64,000 bases of DNA, from NCBI GenBank assembly GCA_012934845.2, contig WNNJ02001243.1:62001-126000 (forward strand), read 5' to 3'. The position numbers and the translations under genes were made by a program. The notes beneath the pieces are model-generated. The model made no database searches and was not told the DNA's origin. It was given only the letters and a program-made list of their open reading frames with translations. The DNA comes from Pomphorhynchus laevis. Lineage: Eukaryota; Acanthocephala; Palaeacanthocephala; Echinorhynchida; Pomphorhynchidae. This document shows positions 34,102 to 46,035 of this stretch, piece by piece (position 1 is the stretch's first letter; each line of letters begins with the position of its first letter).

Positions 34102-34187
34102 CTTTTTCATTTTTGTTTGTGGACTTGTAAGCGTACAGCTTGTACGCATTTGCCACATTAAATAAATTTGTATTTTTATTATTATTA

Positions 34188-37100
34188 ACTTGATAAAACT
34201 GAATTGTTACCACGTGAGAACTGATCGTTCTTTAAACCAATCCTTTTCTGATGATGATCCATCCGCATTTTCGATATCTTATTCATTTTCCCTTTGATTG
34301 TTCTCAATAATTTCTTTAATATCTATTTTTTAATTCATTTTTGCATGTTAAAAATATAATGTAATCATCAACTTGATAAAACTGAATTGTTACAACGTGA
34401 GAACTGATCGTTCTTTAAACCAATCCTTTTCTGATGATGATCAATCTGAATTTCCGATATCTTATTGATTTTCCCTTTGATTATTCTCAATAATTTCTTT
34501 AATATCAATTTTTTAATTCATTTTTGCATGTTAAAAATATTATAATGTGATCATCAACTTGATGAAACTGAATTGTTACAACGTGAGAACTGATCGTTTT
34601 TAAACCAATCCTTTTCTGATGATGATCCATCCGCATTTTCGATATCTTATTCATTTTCCCTTTGATTGTTCTCAATAATTTCTTTAATATCAATTTTTTA
34701 ATTCATTTTTGCATGTTAAAAATATAATGTAATCATCAACTTGATGAAACTGAATTGTTACAACGTGAGAACTGATCGTTCTTTAAACCAATCCTTTTCT
34801 GATGATGATCCATCCGCATTTTCGATATCTTATTCATTTTCCCTTTGATTGTTCTCAATAATTTCTTTAATATCAATTTTTTAATTCATTTTTGCATGTT
34901 AAAAATATTATAATGTGATCATCAACTTGATGAAACTGAATTGTTACAACGTGAGAACTGATCGTTTTTTAAACCAATCCTTTTCTGATGATGATCAATC
35001 CGCATTTCCGATATCTTATTGATTTTCCCTTTGATTGTTCTCAATAATTTCTTTAATATCAATTTTTTAATTCATTTTTGCATGTTAAAAATATTATAAT
35101 GTGATCATCAACTTGATGAAACTGAATTGTTACAACGTGAGAACTGATCGTTTTTTAAACCAATCCTTTTCTGATGATGATCCATCCGCATTTTCGATAT
35201 CTTATTCATTTTCCCTTTGATTGTTCTCAATAATTTCTTTAATATCAATTTTTTAATTCATTTTTGCATGTTAAAAATATTATAATGTGATCATCAACTT
35301 GATGAAACTGAATTGTTACAACGTGAGAACTGATCGTTTTTTAAACCAATCCTTTTCTGATGATGATCAATCCGCATTTCCGATATCTTATTGATTTTCC
35401 CTTTGATTGTTCTCAATAATTTCTTTAATATCAATTTTTTAATTCATTTTTGCATGTTAAAAATATAATGTAATCATCAACTTGATGAAACTGAATTGTT
35501 ATAACGTGAGAACTGATCGTTCTTTGAACCAATCCTTTTCTGATGATAATCAATCTGCCGTTCCGATGTCTTATTGATTTTCCCTTTGATTGTTCTCAAT
35601 AATTTCTTTAATATCTATTTTTTAATTCATTTTTGCATGTTAAAAATATAATGTGATCATCAACTTGATGAAACTGAATTGTTACAACGTGAGAACTGAT
35701 CGTTTTTTAAACCAATCCTTTTCTGATGATGATCCATCCGCATTTCCGATATCTTATTAATTTTCCCTTTGATTGTTCTCAATTATTTCTTTAATATCAA
35801 TTTTTTAATTCATTTTGCATGTTAAAAATATAATGTAATCATCAACTTGATAAAACTGAATTGTTACAACGTGAGAACTGATCGTTCTTTAAACCAATCC
35901 TTTTCTGATGATGATCAATCTGAATTTCCGATATCTTATTGATTTTTCCTTTGATTATTTTCAATAATTTCTTTAATATCAATTTTAAATTATATTCGCA
36001 TGTTAAAAATATTATGATTTTATCATCAACTTGATGAATCTGAATTGTTATAACGTGAGAACTGATCGTTCTTTGAACCAATCCTTTTCTGATGATAATC
36101 AATCTGCCGTTCCGATGTCTTATTGATTTTCCCTTTGATTGTTCTCAATAATTTCTTTAATATCTATTTTTTAATTCATTTTTGCATGTTAAAAATATAA
36201 TGTGATCATCAACTTGATGAAACTGAATTGTTACAACGTGAGAACTGATCGTTCTTTAAACCAATCCTTTTCTGATGATGATCAATCCGCATTTCCGATA
36301 TCTTATTGATTTTCCCTTTGATTGTTCTCAATAATTTCTTTAATATCAATTTTTTAATTCATTTTTGCATGTTAAAAATATAATGTAATCATCAACTTGA
36401 TGAAACTGAATTGTTATAACGTGAGAACTGATCGTTCTTTGAACCAATCCTTTTCTGATGATAATCAATCTGCCGTTCCGATGTCTTATTGATTTTCCCT
36501 TTGATTGTTCTCAATAATTTCTTTAATATCAATTTTTTAATTCATTTTGCATGTTAAAAATATAATGTAATCATCAACTTGATAAAACTGAATTGTACAA
36601 CGTGAGAACTGATCGTTCTTTAAACCAATCCTTTTCTGATGATGATCAATCTGAATTTCCGATATCTTATTAATTTTCTCTTTGATTGTTCTCAATAATT
36701 TCTTTAATATCAATTTTTTAATTCATTTTTGCATGTTAAAAATATTATAATGTGATCATCAACTTGATGAAACTGAATTGTTATAACGTGAGAACTGATC
36801 GTTCTTTAAACCAATCCTTTTCTGATGATGATCAATCTGAATTTCCGATATCTTATTGATTTTCCCTTTGATTGTTCTCAATAATTTCTTTAATATCTAT
36901 TTTTTAATTCATTTTTGCATTTTAGAAATATTATAATGTAATCATCAACTTGATGAAACTGAGTTGTTACAACGTGAGAGCTGATCGTTCTTTATACCAA
37001 TCCTTTTCTGATGATGATCAATCCGCATTTCCGATATCTTATTGATTTTCGTTTTGATTGTTCGCATAGTTTCTTTTATTTTTATCCATTTTGTATTTGT

Positions 37101-38128
37101 TAAAATTAATACCAATTGATCATCTGCGTGATGAAACTGAATTGTTACAACGTGAGAACTGATCGTTCTTTAAACCAATCCTTTTCTGATGATGATCAAT
37201 CTGAATTTCCGATATCTTATTGATTTTCGCTTTGCTTGTTCTCAATAATTTCTTTAATATCTATTTTTTAATTCATTTTTGCATGTTAAAAATATAATGT
37301 AATCATCAACTTGATGAAACTGAATTGTTATAACGTGAGAACTGATCGTTCTTTAAACCAATCCTTTTCTGATGATGATCAATCCGCATTTCCGATATCT
37401 TATTGATTTTCCCTTTGATTGTTCTCAATAATTTCTTTAATATCTATTTTTTAATTCATTTTTGCATGTTAAAAATATAATGTGATCATCAACTTGATGA
37501 AACTGAATTGTTACAACGTGAGAACTGATCGTTCTTTAAACCAATCCTTTTCTGATGATGATCAATCTGAATTTCCGATATCTTATTGATTTTCGCTTTG
37601 ATTGTTCTCAATAATTTCTTTAATATTTTTTTACTTCATTTTTGCATGTTAAAAATATTATAATGTGATCATCAACTTGATGAAACTGAATTGTTACAAC
37701 GTGAGAACTGATCGTTCTTTAAACCAATCCTTTTCTGATGATGATCAATCTGAATTTCCGATATCTTATTGATTTTCGCTTTGATTGTTCTCAATAATTT
37801 CTTTAATATTTTTTTACTTCATTTTTGCATGTTAAAAATATTATAATGTGATCATCAACTTGATGAAACTGAATTGTTACAACGTGAGAACTGATCGTTC
37901 TTTAAACCAATCCTTTTCTGATGATGATCAATCTGAATTTCCGATATCTTATTGATTTTCGCTTTGATTGTTCTCAATAATTTCTTTGATATTTTTTTAC
38001 TTCATTTTTGCATGTTAAAAATATTATAATGTGATCATCAACTTGATGAAACTGAATTGTTACAACGTGAGAACTGATCGTTTTTTAAACCAATCCTTTT
38101 CTGATGATGATCCATCCGCATTTCCGAT
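34188..38128. repeat. Satellite array, about 182-186-bp unit, right block
   Basis: About 21 units, same family as the left block, more homogeneous. Spacings I measured are 182, 186, 186, 186 and 183 bp. A variant with TGCCGTTCCGATGTC occurs at about 35553, 36104 and 36468, and a variant with TTTTTTTACTTC occurs in three consecutive units (37627-38000), signs of local segment amplification. The one diverged unit (37040-37120, GTTCGCATAG) matches one in the left block. Ends where a LINE fragment is inserted. Confidence 0.97.
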
Positions 38129-38771
38129 AACTTTATTTTTAACGAAAGGTTTAACTGAAAGTCGGTTGTCGAAATGGAAAGTTAGGAAAACGAGATTGTC
38201 AACGATTTTAATAATTGTAGAAATTAATGATAAGGATGAAATTTTAAAGCTTGGGCAAAGAGGAAAGAACCACATTATTTTGGATTTATAAAGAATCGGA
38301 AATGGACAAAGGAAAAGATTTTTGAAAATTGAGGCAAGACAGTTGGAAGCGTCAATATTAACATCATAAATACGATATTCAGGTGCATGAGAATGGATAA
38401 GAATATCATCAGCATATTGCATAACATGGAAGTTAAATTTATGAGAAATCGAAGACAAATCACCGAGAAGAATATAGAAAAGCATAGGGCCTAATACGTA
38501 GCCTTGTGAAACACCGGACGGAATCGAAAAAATTGGGGAGAGAATAATTAAAACAAAGGCGAAAAATACAGTTTGATAGAAATGAAAACAAAGCCACAGT
38601 GTTTAAAGAAAATCCATAATCATGACGAAAACGAAAAGGAAGAATCGAGTGATCAACAATGTCGAAAAGCAGTGGATAGATAACGAGATATTATGGCACT
38701 ACCAAATGTTTAATCGCGTGATATGAGTAAGTCATTATAATCTTTAAGACAGGCAATTTCAGTAGAGCCAT
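38129..38771 (-). mobile_element. CR1-like LINE family B-related, diverged RT fragment
   Basis: The minus strand encodes LLGDLSSISHKFNFHVMQYA, the YADDILIHSHAP motif and NLVFLTFHFDNRLSVKPFV. It is more diverged than other B copies (many substitutions, deletions), so probably an older insertion. Both ends are truncated; the right end meets a satellite piece in inverted orientation. Confidence 0.85.
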
Positions 38772-38985
38772 TCAGTTTCATCAAGTTAATCATCATCAGA
38801 AAATGATTGGTTTACAGGACGATCAGTTATCACGTTGTAGCCATTCAGTTTCACGTCGAATTGATGATTAAATCAATGATTTTTAACATGCAAAAATGAA
38901 TTAAAAAAGATGATATGAGAACAATCGAAGCGAAAATCAATAAGATATCGGAAATGCGGATTGATCATCATCAGAAAATATCATC
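38772..38985 (-). repeat. Inverted satellite piece
   Basis: About 1.2 satellite units lie in the opposite orientation (CATTTCCGATATCTTATTGA read on the minus strand, and two TTCAGTTTCA blocks on the + strand). Similar to the diverged units at 29100-29400 (CAATTCGACGTGAAAC type). It marks an inversion or strand switch at the array edge. Confidence 0.9.
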
Positions 38986-40425
38986 ATCCTCTCCTTCTGA
39001 CCCAATTCCCACTCGCTTAAAAATATCTGCTCCTCTATCTTACCCTTCCTAAACACATTGTTAAACTCGTCCATCTGTAGTCGTACATTTCCTCCCATCT
39101 GGTAATGCGCCACTGTTCGTCCTCTCATCAAAAAGCAATCTCTCGACTCCTCACTACCATCTTCTTACCGTCCTATTTCACTTCTCTTACCCTCTCTAAA
39201 CTCCTTGAGCGTCTCGTTCTTAAGCAAGTTAATACATATCTCTTATCCTCTAACTTATTTCCTCCCTTCCAAGTCGCTTTTCGCTCTAATTACTCTACCG
39301 AAATTGCATGTCTTAAACTTTATAACGACTTACTCATATCGCTCGATCATAAATTGTGTAGTGTCATAGTTTCTCTTGATCTATCGTCTGCTTTTGACAT
39401 CGTCGATCACTCGATTCTTCTCCATCGCCTTCGTCATGATTATGGCTTCTTTTACCCACTGTATCATGGTTTTCTTCATATCTATCAAACCGTACATTTC
39501 GCGTCTATTCTAACTCTTATCTCTCCCATCCTTCATCCATACCGACCAGTGTTCCACAAGGCTCCGTATTAGACCCTATGCTTTTCTCTCTTCTCGGTGA
39601 TTTGTCTTCGATTTCTCATAAATTTAACTTCCATGTTATGCAATATGCTGATGACATTATCATCTATGCTCATGCACCTGTTTATCGTATTCACGATCTT
39701 AGTGTTTCTGCTTCCGACTGTCTTGTCTCAATTTTCAATCATCTTTCTTTTCTTCGCCTTTCTCTGAATCCTGATAAATCCAAAATTATGTGGATCCTAC
39801 CTTGACGCCTCGGCTTCAAACCTCCCTCCGTATCATAATATTCTATAATTCTTCCTATCGTTCATAATCTCGTTTTTCTAGGCTTCCATTTTGACAACCT
39901 ACTTTCACTTAAACCTTTCGTTAGAGATAAAGTACGCTCATCTACCTTGATACTCCGCAACCTCCGTCAAGTTCGTAGATTGATCGATTTCCTCTTGTAT
40001 GACTCTCATATCATCTCTCCTTTTTTCTAGACTCGATTATTGTCTTAGTCTATTTTCCAACTCACCTAAATCCACTCTTCTTCCCCTACAACGCATCGTC
40101 AACGCAGTTGTCCGAATTCTCCTCGGCTTCGTCTGATCATACGTCCTACCATCTTGCTTCTCTCGAATTGCCTACAATTTATTGTCGTGTTCAAATTCGT
40201 CTTCTTATCGTTGCTTTCCACCTTGTATCTTTTCATACCATTTCATTTCTCAACCTTCCTTTTCTTGATAATTGTCGTTCTGTTCACTGTTTCTTGCGTT
40301 CCTGTAATTCCCTTCTTTTACATGTCCCAAACTACTCTACCTCCTTTAAACTCCGCTCCTTTCTGGTGGCTGCTCCTCTATCGTGGAATTATCTGCCCAT
40401 TCATATACGTCAATCAACTTAAATT
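38986..40425 (+). mobile_element. CR1-like LINE family B, truncated copy
   Basis: RT only, from SPSDPIPTR through TLSKLLERLVLKQVN, VSLDLSSAFDIVDHSILL, the VPQGSVL region and MQYADDIIIYAHAP to SFLVAAPLSWNYLPIHIRQS. It lacks the B 3' tail, being cut at 40425 where a family A-like piece begins. Small deletions and a stop break the frame in at least four places. Confidence 0.9.
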
Positions 40426-41675
40426 CCCTACCTTCCTCCATACTTAAATCCATATGCTTATCCATATCCCTTTTTCTCACCACCTTGTTTAATTCTTCCA
40501 TTCGCAGTCGTATCTTCCCTTTACACTTGAAATCCGCCATCGTTCGTCCCCTCTTTAAGTAACAATCACTCGACTCACTTTTTTCTAGCTATTGCTCCCA
40601 ATTCACTCCTTTCTACTCTTTCCAAGTTCTTAGAGCGCCTTGTCGTAATACAGATCAACGTTTTTCTCTCTTCATCGACTCTTCCCTCCTTTCCAATCCG
40701 CTTTCCGTTCTAATCACTCCACGGAAATAACCTGCATGAAAGTTTACAACCACCTACTCATTTCTCGTGACAAGTCTCTGTATAATGTTCCCATCTCCCT
40801 CGATATCTCCTCAGCCTTTGACATTGTTGACCACCATATCCTTCTTTTTCGCCTTCGTTGTGATTACGGCTTCTCTTCCTCCTCCCTAGCATGGTTTACC
40901 ATATCTATCCGACCGTTATTTTCTCTTCTGTTCTTATCCATCCTCCCCTTCCCTCCCTATTTTTTGCGGGGTCTCACAAGGTTTAGTCCTATGTCCCCTG
41001 TTTTTCTCTTTTCTGCTTGACGATCTCTCTCCGTTTATTAAACCTTAGTGCTTTTACATCATGCAATTCGCCAATGACATCCTTATCTATGATCATGCAC
41101 TCGCCAATCTCATACACGATATCGGCGTTTCTGCCTTCAACTGTCTTTTTATTTTCAAACGTTTATCCCCTCTTACTCGTTCTAAACCCAGACAAGTTTA
41201 AAACAGTGTGTATCCTTTCCTGTAACCCTAACATATATCATCCCCTGTATCTTTTGCCTCAACCATTATCCCCATAGTCAACAATCTTACTTTCTCAGGC
41301 TTCCATTTTGCTGATCGTTTTCCTGTAAACCTTCGTCCATGACAAGGTCTGCTCGACTTACTTATTTCTTCGTGACATCCGCCGCATCCGCCCTCTTATC
41401 GACTTCCGTTCTTGTATGTATGTTCTTTCATCGCTACTCTTCCCTAAAATCGATTACTGCCTCAGCTTTTTCGCCAATTCTCCAAAATCTATCCTTCTAC
41501 CCCTTTTGTCTGTAATCAGTTTACTCTCGACGTCCACCGCTTCTTCCTTTTTACATTCAAATACTTTCTCCGCTCCTACCTTCTCGATACATGACTTAGG
41601 TTTTATTTTTGTTGTAGTGATTATGTAAGCGTGTGCCTGTACGCATTTGCCATGTAAAAATAAATATTTTTTAGC
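40426..41675 (+). mobile_element. CR1-like LINE family A, old degenerate copy
   Basis: It covers the A-type RT from the FNSSIRSRIFP equivalent, KVYNHLLISRDKSLYNVPIS, SSAFDIVDHHILL, a degraded GVSQG region and LLFPKIDYCLSFFANSPKS, to the tail with a weakened hairpin (GCGTGT...GTACGC near 41629-41644) and AAATAAATATT. Many frameshifts and a large internal deletion before the end; it is older than the 9395 and 23198 copies. Confidence 0.85.
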
Positions 41676-41955
41676 GTTGCTTAAATTTCTTTCTTTTACA
41701 TGTCCTAAACTACTATACCTTATATGGCTTCCGTTCCTTCCTTGTGGCTGATCTTCTCTCGTTGAATCATCTGCCCATTTCTATTCGCTAATCAACCCCT
41801 CTGATGTGCGTCAAACGCCAAATCTGATCCCATTTAAACAATTTAACTAATTTATCTGCTTTACGTTTTATGCTTTATGTTAGTTAGTGAATTTGTTACC
41901 GTGCCGCTGGCATTCATTTGCCATGATTAATATTAAATAAATTATTAAATTATAT
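41676..41955 (+). mobile_element. LINE family B-like 3' fragment, old
   Basis: TCTTTTACATGTCCTAAACT, CTCTCGTTGAATCATCTGCC and CCAAATCTGATCCCATTTAA match the family B 3' coding end with many changes, followed by a degraded hairpin region and TTAAATAAATTATTAAA. Very diverged. Confidence 0.75.
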
Positions 41956-42054
41956 ATTTTTATCATTTTACATTTTTTAAATTTTGAATATATTTTATAT
42001 TCTATATTTTATCTATTTAATTCGAAATTATGATAAATTAAAAGATGCAGTTTT

Positions 42055-42885
42055 GTTGTATAATCCGATTAGTTTAATCTGTTTCGTTTAATCCATTGTG
42101 TTCTATTATTTTCGTTTAATCCGATTTGTTTAATCCGTTTTATTTAATCCGATTTGTTTAATCCGTTTTATTTAATCCGTTTTGTATAATCCGTTTTGCC
42201 TCATATTTTTTAATTTGCTTTGCTTTGTTTAATTAGTTTCGTTTTATCCGATTTGTTTAATCCGTTTCGTTCAATCCGTTTTGCTTAACATATTTTGTTT
42301 AATCTGTTTTGTTTATTTATTTTTGTTTATTATGTTTTTCTTAATCCGTTTTGTTTAATCCGTTTGGCTTAATCTGTTTGCCTTAATCCGTTTTGTTCAA
42401 TCCGATTGGCTTAATCCGTTTCGTTTAATCCGTCTTGTTTAATTCGTCATTATTAAGCGGTCTTGTTTGATCCGTCTTGTTTAATTTGTCATTATTAATC
42501 GGTCTTGTTTAATTCGTCTTGTATAATCCGTTTTGTTTAATCCGTTTTGTTCAATTCGATTTGCTTAAACCATTTCGTTTAATTCATCTTGTTTAATTCG
42601 TTATTAATAACCCGTCTTGTTTAATTCGTCATTATTAATCCGTTTTGTTTGATCCGTTTTGTTTAATCCGTCTTGTTTATTTAATTCGTCATTATTAATT
42701 GGTCTTGTTTGATCCGTTTTGTTTAATCCGTCTTGTTTATTTAATTCGTCATTATTAATTGGTCTTGTTTGATCCGTTTTGCGTGATCCGTTTTGTTTCA
42801 TCAGTTTTGTGTAATCAGTTTTGTTTAATCAGTTTTGTTTAATCCGTTTTGTCTAATCCGTTTTGTTTAATCAGCTTTTTTCAAA
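42055..42885. repeat. AATCCGTTTTGTTT minisatellite with 60-bp higher-order unit
   Basis: A 14-15-bp unit TTTAATCCGTTTTG, with variants CGTCTTG, CGTCATTATTAA and CAGTTTTG, repeats across 830 bp. Within it 42661-42720 and 42721-42780 are identical 60-bp blocks, and a diverged third block precedes them. Because 60 is a multiple of three, the minus strand shows an apparent 20-residue repeat (NKTDQTRPINNDELNKQDGL), but I see no reason to think this is translated. Confidence 0.95.
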
Positions 42886-44691
42886 CCATTTTTCTTCAAT
42901 CTGCTGCTATTTTCAATATAAATGCTGCATGTAGATCATTGCCCTCTAAATCAATTTGCTATTTTTCGCAAATCTTCATTTTTGATATTGATAATGTTTG
43001 TAAATTCTGATTTAGAGCGTAATTGCTCTGGATATATTGTCAACTGAATTCGCTGTATTCAAAGAGGATATGTCAATACGGAAGGATGACTTTTACATTT
43101 TTGTCATCGCGATGATTTCTCAGTTCTGCTTCAACAAATCGATCGCGATACGAAATATTTCAATGTTCAATTATTTAAACAATTTTTTAAATGTTTATGT
43201 TCACTTATTTTGTTGCTTCACTAATCTCTCAGTTTTCTATTTATATTGTTATCTCAAGATTTACTCGTTAACTGCTCACAAAGGAAATTTTTATATTCTT
43301 CAGTGGACATTGAAACGTTTCGCTCATTCAGAGGACTATAGGATGACGGCAAACGTTGAGTAAATTTTATTGTATCAGAGGAGTTATAAAACCGGGTTTT
43401 ACTGCAGACACAAGAGGAAATTAGTATGTGGACTGCTTGCGGAGCATGAGGAATAGAGTAAACTGTTTTCTCGGCTAAGCAATTTAACAAAAGAATAACG
43501 GATACTTTGTTCGTTCGAGATGACGTTTTAAACACAGGGAGAGGATAGGATATGAACATATAATTGTAATTTTATAGGGAGAGGATATTCGTGATGATCT
43601 TCAAAAGGTGAGAGATATCACTGTATTTGTTTTTTTAAAACAGCACCTTCGATTTTTTTGCTTTTTCGATTTTAAGCTTCCATCACTGAATGGTCGAAAT
43701 GCAAGTCAGAATCAGTAGAACATTAACCAAATCGTTAGCAATTTTACCATCTTAAATTTGCCATTCGCTTGTTTACATTCTATGAATCCAGGTTGCTCAA
43801 TCACATGGTGTGGCCTTGTTAAAAATTTTGATTTTTCTATCCCTAAGATGAAGGGTTATCCTGTAGAGCTATTATTAATTTGCTTACAGAAAATTCTAAG
43901 CAAATTATAAATACAATTGTATAAATACAATTTCCATGTTCATTCGACGTCGCTTTTAACGAAATTGCAGTTAATTTATTCGTTATCAGTTATTTATTAG
44001 TCACTTGACTTATCAAGTTATATTTTACAATATTGTGAGATTTGCTCGAAAATGGGGCTTCATATCGAGCAGCTTTTAATTGTACAAGCACTTGTATTTT
44101 AAAATACAAACGATTGTACGATAATATATCGATGCTTTGATTCTTATTATTAAGGACTTAACGAAATTTCAAAACCAAATTGTTAATCAATCATTAAAAA
44201 TGTTGTTTTAAAGTTTCATGGCATGAAACACTTTTTGTTTAAGATATTTTAATATAATTACAGTTCGTTTATATTACAGATTCATATTTTCAAGGTGTAT
44301 TTGCTCATGAGGTCATTTGTTTTGTTAAAAATTTAAATAAACTGCGTTTTTAGAAAGATTGGACTTTTGACTTATATCGGATTGTGTAAAGCTAGATACT
44401 GTGCTTGATATTGACGTTTATAGTCACTAACCATAAAATTTAAATTTTTGCTTTTGGAGCTTTTATCGATGTTATGACGAGATAGCCAAGCAAAATTGTT
44501 TATTGATTTGCTCGTATTTTAGACTCGTTAAATCTCGGTTATAATCGAATTTGTTTGTAACTGTCGTGATTTTGCTACGACCAATCTATTTTGCATTTAA
44601 AATAGTGTAATTTAAGTTCATCAATTAGTTGCTATATATTGCTTTAAATTTTATATTAATTTAAATTAATTAAATCGCTATTTCGGTTCAG
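42886..44691. other. AT-rich interval upstream of the SRSF1 gene
   Basis: No gene is recognised. Open frames at 43037-43363 (+) and 43254-43559 (-) overlap and match nothing I know. The part before 44692 probably holds the promoter and 5' untranslated region of the splicing factor gene. TTTCGGTTCAG directly before the ATG is a good splice acceptor. Confidence 0.45.
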
Positions 44692-45989
44692 ATGGAAGCT
44701 CGACTTGAAGCTAGAATCTACGCTGGAAATCTCCCGAAAGGAATCCGGCAAAGCGACGTTGAAGACATATTTATAAAATATGGAAAGATTAACTACTTGG
44801 ATATTAAAGATGGGCAAAGCGGATCGTATGCATTCATAGAATTCGATAGTGTTCGGTAAGTTTTAAACATACAGTCTACATACTAAATGTTTTTTTGACG
44901 AATTTAGTGATGCCGAGGATGCGGTTGTTGGTCGGGATGGCTACGATTTTGATGGATATCGTCTGCGTGTTGAATTCTGTCGAGGCGGCCGTGGTCGCTT
45001 TAATGACGACTACAGATCTGGAGGGTAACGTCTCCTATTATAGCGTATAAAATTACAAGTATTTGTTGTTTTAGAGGATTTGGAGGACGATATCGTGGTA
45101 GCGCTGGTCCAAATAGAGGCTACCCGCGCCGTAGACCGGGACCACCTAGCCGTCGTACAGACTATAGATTGCTTGTTTCAAGTAAGTCATTATTTTAATT
45201 GTTTATTTTTTCACTCGTTCAGCATAGATTTTTATTTTCTTTATTAAATTCCCGCTGCCAATAGGAAAAAATACGGCTTTGCATAACCGCGAAACCTCGT
45301 TGTAGTAATTTTTGCTATATTTTTCGATATTAATCACTGTAATTACATCTCGTACTGTTACATTTATTTCATTTCTCGTAATAAATTAAGTATAATCACC
45401 TGATAGATAGCTTATAGCTCGTCTACTACTTATCTCTATATTTATTTTTTATATAAAAATAAATTAATAAAAATAAAAAAATAAAAGTTATATTTTGACA
45501 AGTAAATCACTGTAGTAACTCTATAATCACTGATTTATTTTTAAGTTTCACATATTATGAATTGTAGGAATTTGAATGAAAACAAATCTAATCGCGATAA
45601 TTCTTGGCGAAATTAATTTAAATTAAAATTAAAAAAATACTAATTTAAAATCTATAATTAACTTAATCGTCATAATTAGATTATATTTGTAGCAAAGTTA
45701 ATTTAGTAAAAATTTGATATATCGTAACTTTATAATATATAAAAATATACCATTTTAATATTTAATAATAACATATGTTTTTATTTTTAATAAATACATA
45801 TGATTATAAGAACAGTTTATAAGAAAATATATGAACATTAAAAATAGCATTTAAAATTTATTTAAATTACTTAAATTTATCTATATTTCTTTTTATAAAT
45901 ATAGCATTGATAAAATCAATAAAGTATTGTGAAAATGTTTCATTTTCAACAAACGCAATTATACGGTGTCTGATCGTATATTCATACTG

Positions 45990-46035
<46 letters not shown>

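Larger units (their letters stand above)
29801..34187 (+). mobile_element. CR1-like LINE family B, near full-length copy
   Basis: It has a 5' region with a short tandem (ATTCCTGTCAGTTCC twice, 29826-29866), ORF1, ORF2, the 3' hairpin at 34131-34147 (GCGTAC, AGCTT, GTACGC) and an AAATAAATTTGTATTTTTATTATTATT tail. Satellite DNA lies on both sides, so the element (with the A fragment) appears to have landed inside the array. ORF1 is the most damaged part; ORF2 has one stop and one frameshift. Confidence 0.92.

Noticed and set aside
27591-38128. Hammerhead ribozyme in the satellite (CTGATGATGATC occurs in each unit)
   Set aside because: No GAAA strand at a suitable distance after a closable stem II on either strand; the resemblance is limited to CTGATGA.
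42604-42801. Protein with 20-residue repeats on the minus strand of the minisatellite
   Set aside because: It is a by-product of a 60-bp DNA repeat; no gene context, and the surrounding units break the frame.
43037-43559. Overlapping open frames upstream of SRSF1
   Set aside because: They overlap on opposite strands, are AT-driven in composition and show no motif.
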